Part shown: piece after piece, positions 26,327 through 35,143 of the stretch | How the letters are laid out: the number at the start of each line of letters is the position of its first letter | Position numbering within the stretch: position 1 is the first letter of the stretch | NCBI RefSeq assembly: GCF_000378385.1 | Contig: NZ_KB899659.1 | Coordinates: 89,418 to 153,417 of the forward strand | Origin: Paenibacillus daejeonensis DSM 15491 | GTDB taxonomy: Bacteria > Bacillota > Bacilli > Paenibacillales > Paenibacillaceae | Direction: 5' to 3' | Length of the DNA stretch: 64,000 nucleotides | Notes under the pieces: model-generated | Told to the model about the DNA's origin: nothing | Seen by the model: the letters and a program-made list of their open reading frames with translations, nothing else | Database searches by the model: none | Position numbers and translations under genes: made by a program

Positions 26327-26686
26327 CTAGCTCCCTCTATACGTACTATACCCGCCAGGCGCAATTAGAAGAGGGATATGATAATGTTCGTGCGTTCGCT
26401 CGATCGTGAACCGGATGGGAACAGCTTCCCAGAGCAAAGACTCGGTCCATTCCGGTTGCACGAGACGATAATAAGCACCAACCTGAAACATCAATTCGAA
26501 CGTTCCTGCGAACAGCTCGCCCGCCGCGAGCAGCGGTTCATCCAGCCGCCCGTCTTCGTTAGTTACAGCTGCGCACACATAGTTCAAGCCTCCTGCAGCC
26601 GGAAGATGATATAGCTCAACTGCCATGCCCCCTGCCGGTCTGCCCCGCGCGGTATCCAGCACATGGGTTGTCAATCGGCCGCTCAC
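26327..26686 (-). CDS. pucM: 5-Hydroxyisourate hydrolase
   Basis: A 119-residue transthyretin-like enzyme that opens 5-hydroxyisourate to OHCU, the second step of urate breakdown. The diagnostic N-terminal LTTHVLDTARGRPA and C-terminal YRGS are both present, plus the HYHIPLLIAPGGYSTY strand. The start is GTG 26686, which overlaps the uricase stop (GTGA); upstream residues in the open frame are uricase shadow. Length is normal for the family. Confidence 0.92.
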   Translation of the reverse strand: MSGRLTTHVLDTARGRPAGGMAVELYHLPAAGGLNYVCAAVTNEDGRLDEPLLAAGELFAGTFELMFQVGAYYRLVQPEWTESLLWEAVPIRFTIERTHEHYHIPLLIAPGGYSTYRGS

Positions 26687-28206
26687 TTGCCTTCCCCTTG
26701 CACGGGCAGATCGTCTCTCGTCAGCGAGAAGCCCTGAAAGCCGTATGGGGGTCGTGGCTCCGTGAAGACGCCGCCGTGACCGTTTGCCGTCTCCTCGGTT
26801 ACCGTCTCCCAGGTGCGGTTGTTGGATTCGAACCACACCTTGTCAAGCTGCGGAAACCGCTCCAGCACCCGCAGGCCAATGTGATAAATCAGATGCTGGA
26901 TCGACGGGGAATGCAGGGCGTGGAATACGGTTGCCGCGATATCTCTTACCTGCTCTGCCGGGACATACCGCAGCCGACCTGCCTCCAACGCATCCTCCGG
27001 GTCTGTGTACCTCCACCCCATCTGCAGATAGATGAACAGCGGCCGATCCGATGCCTCAGGCAATGTTGTATACTCATCCCAGACATAGCCTTTGAAGGAG
27101 CTGCCCTTCACCTTCAACAGCCGCAGGCCCGTAAGACCACCCGTATGCTCCGCTATCCCGATCGCATCCCCTGTCCGGATACACTCCACCATGCAGGTTG
27201 GTGCTTCATTGCGGGAATAGTTAAAGACAAGATCACTCGGTCGTTGAAGTCCATCCTCCAGCACTGGCATGGCCTCGAACGGCACGTGCTCCGCTTCCAT
27301 GCGGATGCCCGTCATCTGCGGATACTTCTCTAAGAGCCGGCGGGAAATCATCGCAAGCAGTCCATCGACGGTAGCGCCAGTGTACAACGCGGTCTGACGC
27401 AGGATGAAATTTTTCATCGAATCCGTTGCTACAATCAGGCTATTGTCCCCTTCCGTAAAGGAAGGTAAAAACCGTTCGCCGCTAACGGCAATCCGGATAT
27501 TCACTCCAATGACGGTATGGGGGCTTCCCGTGTAGCTGGATTCCGGGATGGCTTGCACCCGGAGCGGTGTCCCATAGGTACGAAACACCCAGACATCACC
27601 TTTGCCATAGTACATCATTCGCTCTGCAGTGGCGCGTTCCTGCCGGGTTTCTGATGGTGTAGCCTCGTTTGCGCTCATGCTGCTGCCCCCCTTTCTCTCA
27701 GAAATGACCGCTTTTGTCGCAGCCTCCAATCGAAGCCTGGCGATTCGGCATACCTCCTGCAGTGCCGTCTGTCGTTCATCTTCCAGCGAGTTGGCTGACC
27801 GCTGCTGCAACAGCGCCAGAATTTGATCTTTGGTCTTGCCACGAACCGCTACAATAAAAGGAAAACCGAACTTGGTCCGGTACGTATGATTCAACCGTTC
27901 AAACTGTAGTCGCTCGTCAGCTTCCAGGGATTCCAGCCCAGCTCCCCGTTGCTCCAGACGGGAATCCGTCGTCATCGGTGCGGGCAACCCCAGCTCTGGA
28001 TGGGCGCGTAACAAATCCAGTTGCTGCTCTGGTCCAGCCGTATGCACGATGGCGGCCATGGTCTCGAACAGGTGTGACAGGCTGTGAAAAGGACGCTCTT
28101 GCCAGGCCTGGCGGGCGACCCAGGGCGAGCGCTCGAACAAGCTGCCGAACCGGATGACAAACGCAACCTCACTAAGCCCGTTCCAGTCGTCGCCATTTCT
28201 TATCAT
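26683..28206 (-). CDS. pucL: Bifunctional OHCU decarboxylase-uricase
   Basis: A 507-residue fusion as in Bacillus subtilis PucL. Residues ~1-165 are OHCU decarboxylase (FERSPWVARQAWQERPF, LRAHPELG, FPFIVAVRGKT). Residues ~185-507 are urate oxidase with the two T-fold repeats: VFRTYGTPLRVQ, NSLIVATDSMKNF (the catalytic T/D region), and QHLIYHIG..FPQLDKVWFESNNRTW. It converts urate to 5-hydroxyisourate and, after PucM, OHCU to S-allantoin. First gene of the operon and coupled to pucM by a 4 bp overlap. No PucR gene or convincing PucR box was found. Confidence 0.93.
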   Translation of the reverse strand: MIRNGDDWNGLSEVAFVIRFGSLFERSPWVARQAWQERPFHSLSHLFETMAAIVHTAGPEQQLDLLRAHPELGLPAPMTTDSRLEQRGAGLESLEADERLQFERLNHTYRTKFGFPFIVAVRGKTKDQILALLQQRSANSLEDERQTALQEVCRIARLRLEAATKAVISERKGGSSMSANEATPSETRQERATAERMMYYGKGDVWVFRTYGTPLRVQAIPESSYTGSPHTVIGVNIRIAVSGERFLPSFTEGDNSLIVATDSMKNFILRQTALYTGATVDGLLAMISRRLLEKYPQMTGIRMEAEHVPFEAMPVLEDGLQRPSDLVFNYSRNEAPTCMVECIRTGDAIGIAEHTGGLTGLRLLKVKGSSFKGYVWDEYTTLPEASDRPLFIYLQMGWRYTDPEDALEAGRLRYVPAEQVRDIAATVFHALHSPSIQHLIYHIGLRVLERFPQLDKVWFESNNRTWETVTEETANGHGGVFTEPRPPYGFQGFSLTRDDLPVQGEGK

Positions 28207-28291
28207 GTCGCGTCCCCCTCATGCCTACTGCAACCTTGTAGTATGTTATATTTACTCACATGATGCTTTTCCTATGACAGTGAATCTTTAA

Positions 28292-28339
28292 GAAATAGAA
28301 AACAAGGAGACATTTGCCGAGGGCAAACAGCTCCTTGTT
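28292..28339 (-). terminator. Terminator of the acetyltransferase gene
   Basis: AACAAGGAG pairs with CTCCTTGTT, with a second inner stem (TTTGCC/GGCAAA); TTTTCTATTTCTT follows on the minus strand. Confidence 0.75.
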
Positions 28340-28369
28340 CGATTTGTTTCTCGTGTCCGTCCCTCATAC

Positions 28370-28777
28370 TCAATGGTCGGATCTGGTCCATAATCCTCCG
28401 CCAGATGTTAAAAACCCGCATCGTTCATAGAAATCGCCGTTTCGGGGATCGAAACTGACCGTAATGATACCGATTTTGCGAGTATTCGCTTCTTCCAACA
28501 AGCGTTGAACAAGTGATTTTCCAATTCCCTTGTTCTGAAATTCTGGGTGAACAATGATGTCTTCCATGTATCCATGAGGCATACCTGGTCCAGTTATGTA
28601 GCCAAATCCGATCAGCCGCCCCACCTCGTTTCGTACACCTGCCCAGAAGATCGTACGATGAAGTAATTCCGGGAAGTATTGATCGTGACGATCCCAACCG
28701 ATGGATTCTCGCAAATCTGGCACCTCGTAGTCCTTGAGCGGCAAATGAATGACGACAGGATACAGACTCAAATTCAC
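28370..28777 (-). CDS. GNAT family N-acetyltransferase
   Basis: A 135-residue acetyl-CoA-dependent acyltransferase. The central motif A is clear: MEDIIVHPEFQNKGIGKSLVQRLLEEA (Q/RxxGxG/A pattern), followed by ITVSFDPRNGDFYERCGF. The substrate is unknown. The start overlaps the upstream phosphotransferase stop by 4 bp, so the two are probably translated together and may share a small-molecule substrate. Confidence 0.85.
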   Translation of the reverse strand: MNLSLYPVVIHLPLKDYEVPDLRESIGWDRHDQYFPELLHRTIFWAGVRNEVGRLIGFGYITGPGMPHGYMEDIIVHPEFQNKGIGKSLVQRLLEEANTRKIGIITVSFDPRNGDFYERCGFLTSGGGLWTRSDH

Positions 28778-29784
28778 TGCCCCCTTTTACTAACATTAGA
28801 TAATACACGTTTCAGTTCATTGCCATGCTCCGCCAACCACCGGTCCCGCTCGATGAATTGATCAATGATGTAGGAGAATGCCTCAGCAATGTCTTTACCA
28901 GCTCGATGCTGACCAATGTAAATATGCAACAAGGCGATATGGTAGAGACGGGTTAAGGTACGCAGATGATCCAGCTCTTCACGCGTGAAGGTTCGGAAAT
29001 TAGCATGTCCTTTGATGAAGGCTTCCGCCATCTGCAACGAGCCACCCGATAACTGCAGTACATGGTTGAGACTGATGACAAAATCCAGAGATCCAATATC
29101 GAGACCAATAAAATCAAAGTCCAGCACTCCGGTAATTCGATGATCCACAGCTAACAAATTGTAGACAAGGACATCATGATGCACCAATTGACGGGGTAAT
29201 GTGAGCAATGCATCAAGCTGCGACGTAACGGAAGCCACTATTTGATCATACGTTTGCTTTTGCACGTCTGTCACGGGAAAAGGCGGCTGCGCCCAGAACG
29301 AAGCAATCTCTTCCACACCAGCTAATGGATGCAGACGATACAGATCCGTAAAAGGAATGCCTTGAAACGCTAACGATTCCGGTCCCTTGTATTTTTCCAA
29401 CTTCGCACTGAGTTCGCCCACCACACTACCAAGTGTGTAGGCATCTGCTTGAGTATCTAGTTTAGGTGCCTTACCTGCAATAAATGATATGACAGCACCT
29501 AATGACCCGTCTGACAAAGTGACATACTGATCTCCCTGCTTGGTTGCCAGAAAAGATGGAATTTCAAAGGACAAATCGGATTGCTCCAGAAACGCTGTCA
29601 CTTTGATTTCCAAGTCTAAACTGTTAAGCGACTTCGTATAGCGATTGTAATGACGAGCCACATAGGTACGACCGTTTCCCTTGACGAACCAGGTGGTATT
29701 TGTAAGTCCGTAGGGTACCTTTTCAATATCAGGTTCCTCGTGTGGGAAATAGGCATTAATAATGGACGCTAAGGCATCTACCAT
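28774..29784 (-). CDS. Aminoglycoside phosphotransferase/homoserine kinase II-like kinase
   Basis: A 336-residue protein-kinase-fold phosphotransferase (APH superfamily). The catalytic loop is HHDVLVYNLL (H-x-D with Asn five residues on) and the metal-binding aspartate is in GVLDFDFIGLD. The N-lobe nucleotide region is LTNTTWFVKGNGRTYVARHYN. ATG 29784 has AAGGGGG nine bases upstream; a TTG two codons earlier is less likely. Substrate unknown; resistance should not be assumed. Confidence 0.8.
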   Translation of the reverse strand: MVDALASIINAYFPHEEPDIEKVPYGLTNTTWFVKGNGRTYVARHYNRYTKSLNSLDLEIKVTAFLEQSDLSFEIPSFLATKQGDQYVTLSDGSLGAVISFIAGKAPKLDTQADAYTLGSVVGELSAKLEKYKGPESLAFQGIPFTDLYRLHPLAGVEEIASFWAQPPFPVTDVQKQTYDQIVASVTSQLDALLTLPRQLVHHDVLVYNLLAVDHRITGVLDFDFIGLDIGSLDFVISLNHVLQLSGGSLQMAEAFIKGHANFRTFTREELDHLRTLTRLYHIALLHIYIGQHRAGKDIAEAFSYIIDQFIERDRWLAEHGNELKRVLSNVSKRGQ

Positions 29785-30068
29785 AGGCAAGAGCCCCCTT
29801 TCTTTGTCTTCCCTATTCAGTTAGACGTTTGAGTAACGTAGAAAGCCACAGCAGACAACAAATTTTTTGACCCAGTTAACTGGTAGCGTTCAACACGCGT
29901 TAGTCAAAGACAATCTGCACCTACATCCCAAGGTTCACTATCGTTAGGCTCGCAGCGTCAAATGTGACAGATCTACAGATCAGTAGAGCAAGAAAAGTGC
30001 GTTACAGCCGGCGGTTAACCGGGAGACCTAAACACAGCATACAAAATCAACATTTCCCAATCAACAAT
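29785..30068. other. Gene-free stretch
   Basis: No ORF with a ribosome binding site and no convincing repeat or operator was seen between the phosphotransferase start and the terminator at 30069. Confidence 0.6.
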
Positions 30069-30108
30069 AAAAGCGGCGCAGCTCGTCATTAGCGAGTGCT
30101 ACCGCTTT
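30069..30108 (-). terminator. Terminator after the 75-residue ORF
   Basis: Minus strand AAAGCGGTAGCACTCG ... CGAGCTGCGCCGCTTTT forms an imperfect stem ending in T residues, 18 bp past the stop. Confidence 0.7.
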
Positions 30109-30126
30109 CTGTTGAGATTTATCCGG

Positions 30127-30354
30127 CTATCGAACCCGGCCTTCAACAATGTCCTTGATTCGTTGCCGCTCAGAGGTCACCAACTCTTTCAGTTCCTCGG
30201 TCCCATGAGCACCGGGAGATAATACATTTGCCTCGGGATAGTAGCCTACATGAACGGAAGTCCCGTCAACCAGCTCAATACGCAAGGAAAATCCCGGTTC
30301 GTCTTGTCTTTTTGCACTAATCGCCTCATAGCCTACAAAGTTCAGCTCCAACAA
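30127..30354 (-). CDS. Small protein of unknown function
   Basis: 75 residues, no recognised domain; soluble and acidic, with strands at the start (LELNFVGYEAIS, FSLRIELVDGTSVHVGYYP) and a C-terminal helix (ELKELVTSERQRIKDIVEG). The start is TTG 30354, three bases after the stop of the lipoprotein gene, with AAGGA overlapping that stop. The tight coupling suggests the two products work together. Confidence 0.6.
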   Translation of the reverse strand: MLELNFVGYEAISAKRQDEPGFSLRIELVDGTSVHVGYYPEANVLSPGAHGTEELKELVTSERQRIKDIVEGRVR

Positions 30355-30357
30355 TCC

Positions 30358-30858
30358 TTATATAAAAGCCGCTGCGCTCTCCTCTGTAAAGTCTCCAACT
30401 GGATCATCTCTCCCATTGCTTAAACTGACACGCTTCACTTTGTCTTCGATGTCCCAGAGTTCGCCAATCGTCTCTGCCTGCGGATTACGATCCACCTGAT
30501 ACATGGTGTTGTGTGCAATCACTCGAAATGCGGGGTCATATCCTCTCATCTCATAAATTTCCGTTCCTGGATGCAATAACGTTGCATCTCCATTTCGCAT
30601 CGTGTGATTGGAGCAGGCATTCCCTGCCATTCTGTAAGTAATCTCACCGACTTGCTTCCCTTTTTGTTCTTCAAGCTGCGGGTCTGGAGGATCGTAAGAT
30701 GAGGAATACGTAACATCATTGACCTTTAAGACATTAGCCCAATCAATTTGCGAATCTTTGCACAAGAACGGCGCAGAAGTTGTTATTTTGCACCCCGCCA
30801 ACACCATACAGACCAATCCCAACATGATTCCTAATCGCAATTTTTGTATCCACATCAT
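30358..30858 (-). CDS. Lipoprotein of unknown function
   Basis: 166 residues with a lipoprotein signal peptide ending LAGC (Cys23), so it is probably anchored outside the membrane. The mature part has no recognised domain; it carries three further cysteines (FLCKDS, NACSNH). GAGGG lies about seven bases before ATG. It is followed at once by the 75-residue ORF. Confidence 0.7.
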   Translation of the reverse strand: MMWIQKLRLGIMLGLVCMVLAGCKITTSAPFLCKDSQIDWANVLKVNDVTYSSSYDPPDPQLEEQKGKQVGEITYRMAGNACSNHTMRNGDATLLHPGTEIYEMRGYDPAFRVIAHNTMYQVDRNPQAETIGELWDIEDKVKRVSLSNGRDDPVGDFTEESAAAFI

Positions 30859-30930
30859 AAGCGTTCCCTCGCTTTACCCCCGGGCGCTATTCCACCTGAG
30901 CAAGGTTCTCTTGTTTATACTCGCTTCTTC

Positions 30931-32121
30931 TTACTTATGTCTATCGTACAAGACACGATTGTAATCAATGTATTCAGGTGCGAACGGGCTCTTGTAGAAG
31001 AAAATCAATGGATTGGTGTCCATCCACGAATCATAGCCGATGTAGCGCAGATCATCACCCGCGTAAGGGTCCTGCCGGTTACTGAAATAGTCAAGGTCGC
31101 GTCCGGTCAGCAGATGTTTGTATAACTCCACAACCGAATCATCATTCAGATCTACATAGGTCAAAAATCCACTCTGGTTTGGTCGAACGATAAGAAAGTC
31201 CTCCATGACACCTTGTACGGAGTAGACCTCATCTTTGCCTACAAGCGCCGGAAGATCATAGGACTTAATCTCTGTACCTTCTGTGTCGTAGACAGTTACG
31301 ATTTTACCGTCAGTCAATACAGCCCGCTGGATCCAACCGTCAGGATCATAATACTGGTAGGAGCTGAGGTTTGGCTCATAACGTTTATAATACGACGCAT
31401 TGTTTTGCTTAATAATCTTCTTGTTATGAACCAAGACGCTGTACGTATCATAATACTCGCCTGCTGAACCGTGATTATCGACGAAAGTAATGACGCTAGG
31501 TGTAGGACGAATTCCACCTGATTCGAAAGAAAGCTCGCCTTTAAAATCCATATCGATCTTGCCTGCATGAACTGGAGATTGTTCATAAGATCTCGCGATA
31601 TAGAGCTCCCCTAGCTGGCTATGAAGCCAAATCGTTTCATTGTTGCCCGTGAATTGAATGAAATCATTGGTTTTTTGGATATGTACGGTCTTACTTACCG
31701 AATTCCATACCACCTCAGCCCCAACAACCTCCGAAAAAAACCGCAAGGGCGCATACATTTTGCCATCGACTGTTTTCAACGGTGCAGTTAAGGACACTGG
31801 CTGTCCGTTCACCGTTGCTTCTACAGCACCATTTGTTAATCTTACGGTTAGCTTGGGATAAGTCATGGTTACGAAGTTAGAGGAAGCATGCCAGAATACC
31901 ACAGTTCCCAGCAGTTCCCCCATCTCCCGTACAGGAAAGTAAGTCGTACCTTGATACACAAAGGGTGCCGTCTCCGTCTGATAGGCTTCACCATTCAAAG
32001 TAAGGCTTATCTGAGTCCCCGCTGACATATTACTAAGTGCAGAGACTTGAGATGCCATGGGTTGAAATGTGCCCCCTAAAAGAACAGCCGCCAACAATGT
32101 ATATCTTACTTTTCCCAACAT
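30931..32121 (-). CDS. Stalk-domain protein with C-terminal beta-propeller-like region
   Basis: A 396-residue secreted protein: signal peptide residues 1-~29, stalk domain ~35-160 (TYFPVREMGELLG, KMYAPLRFFSEVVGAEVVWN), then ~170-396 with repeated strand patterns such as YDTYSVLVHNKK and VLTDGKIVTVYDTEGTE. The C-terminal part is not firmly recognised. ATG 32121 is chosen because AGGTG lies six bases upstream; the frame is open 13 codons further. Third stalk-domain protein of the window. Confidence 0.75.
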   Translation of the reverse strand: MLGKVRYTLLAAVLLGGTFQPMASQVSALSNMSAGTQISLTLNGEAYQTETAPFVYQGTTYFPVREMGELLGTVVFWHASSNFVTMTYPKLTVRLTNGAVEATVNGQPVSLTAPLKTVDGKMYAPLRFFSEVVGAEVVWNSVSKTVHIQKTNDFIQFTGNNETIWLHSQLGELYIARSYEQSPVHAGKIDMDFKGELSFESGGIRPTPSVITFVDNHGSAGEYYDTYSVLVHNKKIIKQNNASYYKRYEPNLSSYQYYDPDGWIQRAVLTDGKIVTVYDTEGTEIKSYDLPALVGKDEVYSVQGVMEDFLIVRPNQSGFLTYVDLNDDSVVELYKHLLTGRDLDYFSNRQDPYAGDDLRYIGYDSWMDTNPLIFFYKSPFAPEYIDYNRVLYDRHK

Positions 32122-32216
32122 CCAACACACCTGCCTGTCATTAGTTTCATAACATTCCATTATCTATTAAACGAACGATCCCGGACCAAAGTTTCACTAT
32201 CCGAACCACAAATTTC

Positions 32217-33068
32217 CTATCTACTCCCAGAGGTTTCATCGGGGTACGCCTCTGTCTTGGACAAGCGGATCATCTGATCTGGGAAGAACTTGCGGAAATA
32301 ACGGTCGATGCGCAGGTGGATATCCTCGGCGTACCAGGCTTCCAAGCCCTCTTGGGCGAACAGCTCAGGCATGCCAAGACGTTTGGAGCGCCGCCCCATG
32401 GTACCGTCACCGATTCGGAGTGTGTCGATCCAGATCCGGTCAACAATCCCTTGAAGCAGCTCTGGAAATGCTGGCGTGAAGGGTAAAACGGGCGACAATG
32501 CCGCCTGAGTCGTGATCCCCGCATCGTGCAACGCAGTGAGCGTCTTCAGGCGCTGCTGGATGGCGGGGGCATGCGGCGCAAATAACCGCTTCATGTCTTC
32601 CCGATCCGTCTCTACCGTGAGCGATACGAGCAATTGACATTGCCCGTTCAATAGGATCAGTAAATCCAGATCACGTCCAACTAGTGGGCTGCGGGTCTGA
32701 ATCTGCAAGAAATCCGGTGGCGCATCCAGCATGGCTTCCAAGAGTTGTCTCGTCAATTTAGCCTCTCGCTCAATCGGCTGGTAAGGGTCTGTTGCAGAGG
32801 ACATAAACAAACGCACAGGTTCGTTCTTGCGGCGCAATCGACGGACTTCTTGTACATAGAGCTCAGCGGCATTGGTTTTACGTTCCACCCAATCCCCCCA
32901 GGGTTCATCCTTGAACGTTTGGACCGGCATTTCACGAACATAGCAGTAACGACAAGCGAAGGCACAACCGCTGTACGGGTTCAAGGAGTGCGTAAAACCG
33001 GTGTCCAGGTAGCCACTGGCTCGGCTAAGAATGGTTTTGGCTTGCTTATCTGAATAGATCGTTGGCAT
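32217..33068 (-). CDS. SPL-family radical SAM protein
   Basis: A 283-residue radical SAM enzyme related to spore photoproduct lyase/Rv2578c-type proteins (COG1533). The cluster motif is CAFACRYCYV (Cx3Cx2C). Other family phrases are THSLNPYSGC, FMSSATDPYQPIE, IQTRSPLVGRDLDLL and SLTVETDRED. Members have been linked to DNA repair, but this shorter group lacks a proven reaction. AAAAAGGTGA lies six bases before ATG. Confidence 0.85.
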   Translation of the reverse strand: MPTIYSDKQAKTILSRASGYLDTGFTHSLNPYSGCAFACRYCYVREMPVQTFKDEPWGDWVERKTNAAELYVQEVRRLRRKNEPVRLFMSSATDPYQPIEREAKLTRQLLEAMLDAPPDFLQIQTRSPLVGRDLDLLILLNGQCQLLVSLTVETDREDMKRLFAPHAPAIQQRLKTLTALHDAGITTQAALSPVLPFTPAFPELLQGIVDRIWIDTLRIGDGTMGRRSKRLGMPELFAQEGLEAWYAEDIHLRIDRYFRKFFPDQMIRLSKTEAYPDETSGSR

Positions 33069-33152
33069 ATGGACTCACCTTTTTGTGAACAGAATTCAAT
33101 TCGTTCCTCTTATTATATACGAACATTTGTTCCATATCAATCAGGCAACGAC

Positions 33153-33189
33153 AAAAAGGCTTCCGAGAATAATTCCCAGAAGCCTTTTG
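33153..33189 (-). terminator. Terminator of the short stalk-protein gene
   Basis: Minus strand AAAAGGCTTC ... GGAAGCCTTTTT stem with inner GAAT/ATTC pairing, 10 bp past the stop. Confidence 0.75.
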
Positions 33190-33198
33190 GTAAGAGTC

Positions 33199-33879
33199 TT
33201 ATTTATAGTATGAAGTTGTCAACGGGATAAAATAGCCGCCGCTCCGATCTTTGTTCACTCTGACGACCAGCGTTTGTGTCCCTGTAATATCGGCCTCTAT
33301 GGTAACCAGCCCGTCCTGCGGTGTGATTAGTCCATGACGCTTAAGCACGAGCTTTTCTTCATGATCACTAATCTCAACGGATTCGATATCCTTATCCAAT
33401 GCAGCGACCTGAATGTAGATCTTCTGATATTTGCCTCGAGGTTCGTAGAAAGTAGTGAAGACATTGGTCCCTGCGGGACTGTAAATCACTTCGCCATAAT
33501 TGCGTCCACCATATGTCGTATGTGCAGGGTCCGTCGTGCGAAGTTGTGTCTGATGGATACGCTCCTCGACTAAAGCGACGCCTTCCAGCCGTTCGCCAAG
33601 GACGACTTCTTTGGCTGCTTGGTCATAGTGAACGTTAATGTTCAGAACATCCGATACGGCACGTACGGGAAGATAGGTCGTTCCATTGTAGGTAATCGGC
33701 AGGACATTATGTCCTGAGCTGTCATTAAGCTGCTGAATCTGTCCATTCACTCGGATCTTCAACTCACTGTTCAGATAAGCCCGAATTTCCTGTAGATGCG
33801 GACTTGCATAGACACCAGCTCCGAACACTCCCACTAGTACCGTCACGCCAGCTACAACAGAGACGATTTTTTTCTTCAA
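33199..33879 (-). CDS. Secreted short stalk-domain protein
   Basis: 226 residues with an N-terminal membrane segment/signal (KKKIVSVVAGVTVLVGVFGAGVYA) and one copper amine oxidase N-terminal type repeat (TYLPVRAVSDVLNINVHYD). The C-terminal ~110 residues are a beta-rich region (IYIQVAALDKDIESVEI). The start is set at TTG 33879, preceded by GAGAGGGGAAG; an ATG at 33939 would add 20 charged residues and has no good binding site. Function unknown. Confidence 0.7.
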   Translation of the reverse strand: MKKKIVSVVAGVTVLVGVFGAGVYASPHLQEIRAYLNSELKIRVNGQIQQLNDSSGHNVLPITYNGTTYLPVRAVSDVLNINVHYDQAAKEVVLGERLEGVALVEERIHQTQLRTTDPAHTTYGGRNYGEVIYSPAGTNVFTTFYEPRGKYQKIYIQVAALDKDIESVEISDHEEKLVLKRHGLITPQDGLVTIEADITGTQTLVVRVNKDRSGGYFIPLTTSYYK

Positions 33880-34172
33880 TTGTCCGACTTCCCCTCTCGC
33901 TAATAAGGATTTTGTATAAGTATACTTATTTTTCCTCATTTATGCATCCAACGAAAGGGCCAAACCTTTCCAGATTTTTCTCGCGAGCTTCTGCAGCATT
34001 AGCGATTGTTGCCATCGGTCCCCGATTTCCAAGGCTACACCTGAGTGGTCGATGGTTGTTATCGCATAAGGGGGTGGTCCCAGCTCACATACAAAGGGCA
34101 GACGTGTCTCCATCATCCAGCCCCGTCATCCCCCACCACGACATCAGGACTTCCAATCTGGGCGGCATCGTC

Positions 34173-34982
34173 TCAATGTGGATAGAGGGCTTCAAATTCG
34201 ACACCGCATGGACCTCCATCGGGATTTTCGATCAGACGTACTTCCGAGCCATCCGGGCGGTACAGGGGTTGATAATGTTGTCCGATTTGCGTCGCCGAAG
34301 CATTGGCATAATGACAGATAAATGCGCGACGGAACCGGTCCTGTGTACGATTACGATACGAGCCGTGAATCAGATTACCGTTGAAGAACAACACATCTCC
34401 CGCATCCATGACGACAGGCACTGCCTTCTGATCCTTGGGTGGTTTGACGTAATGGGTCGTAAACGACTCCTTGGCGTCAGCGGCATCCGGACATACAATA
34501 TCGTAATCGTGTGTTTTAGGTACGACCAGCAGGCCGCCATTATTTTCATCTGCCGCATCAACCGCTGTCCAGGCGGCAATACAGTTGCCCGGCTCGACCT
34601 TTAGATAAAAATTATCCTGGTGCAGCGCCTGGCCGCGTGCCCCTGGAGGTTTGTAATAGAACATGCTTTGCGCAGCCAGCGCTTCCTCTTCGTAGAGATC
34701 ATGCAGAACTTGCAGGACCGGCTCATGCAGCATATAGTTTTTGGCCTTCTCGTTAAAACGGTGCGGGTGCATCACGCGCGGGTACCTTTTCAAGGGGTCG
34801 CTGTTCTCCGGACTAATATCCGGTTCAAAATACCCGGGCACGCTATTTTCGCTCAGTGTCTTGAATTCAGACTTGATATCCTCCAGCTGATCACTGGTGA
34901 ACAATCCCTTTACGATGAGGAATCCCTCGTTTTCAAATTGTCTTTTTTGCTCTTCCGTAAGGGTTGCCAATTGATAGGTCAT
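34173..34982 (-). CDS. Phytanoyl-CoA dioxygenase (PhyH) family protein
   Basis: A 269-residue Fe(II)/2-oxoglutarate-dependent dioxygenase. The metal triad is likely in LHQDNFYLK (HxD) and in LIHGSYRNRT (His), with the following arginine binding 2-oxoglutarate. The substrate is unknown; many Bacillales paralogues act on small secondary metabolites. It is divergent from an AraC regulator at 35144, which probably controls it. Confidence 0.85.
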   Translation of the reverse strand: MTYQLATLTEEQKRQFENEGFLIVKGLFTSDQLEDIKSEFKTLSENSVPGYFEPDISPENSDPLKRYPRVMHPHRFNEKAKNYMLHEPVLQVLHDLYEEEALAAQSMFYYKPPGARGQALHQDNFYLKVEPGNCIAAWTAVDAADENNGGLLVVPKTHDYDIVCPDAADAKESFTTHYVKPPKDQKAVPVVMDAGDVLFFNGNLIHGSYRNRTQDRFRRAFICHYANASATQIGQHYQPLYRPDGSEVRLIENPDGGPCGVEFEALYPH

Positions 34983-35143
34983 GGTGTTGCTCCTCTCCTG
35001 CGATATGGCTTCAGTATAGATGCCAATTGCAGGAGATAACAGTATGAATCATGCTAAACAATCACACAATCCTGCTGCTGCTCTGGTTTCTTTGATCGGG
35101 ATAAGGTATGCTCAATTCATTAAGTACAGTGAGGAGGAAAACC

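Noticed and set aside
33804-34604. 266-codon plus-strand ORF
   Set aside because: Overlaps the PhyH gene and the short stalk gene on the other strand; no domain or ribosome binding site.
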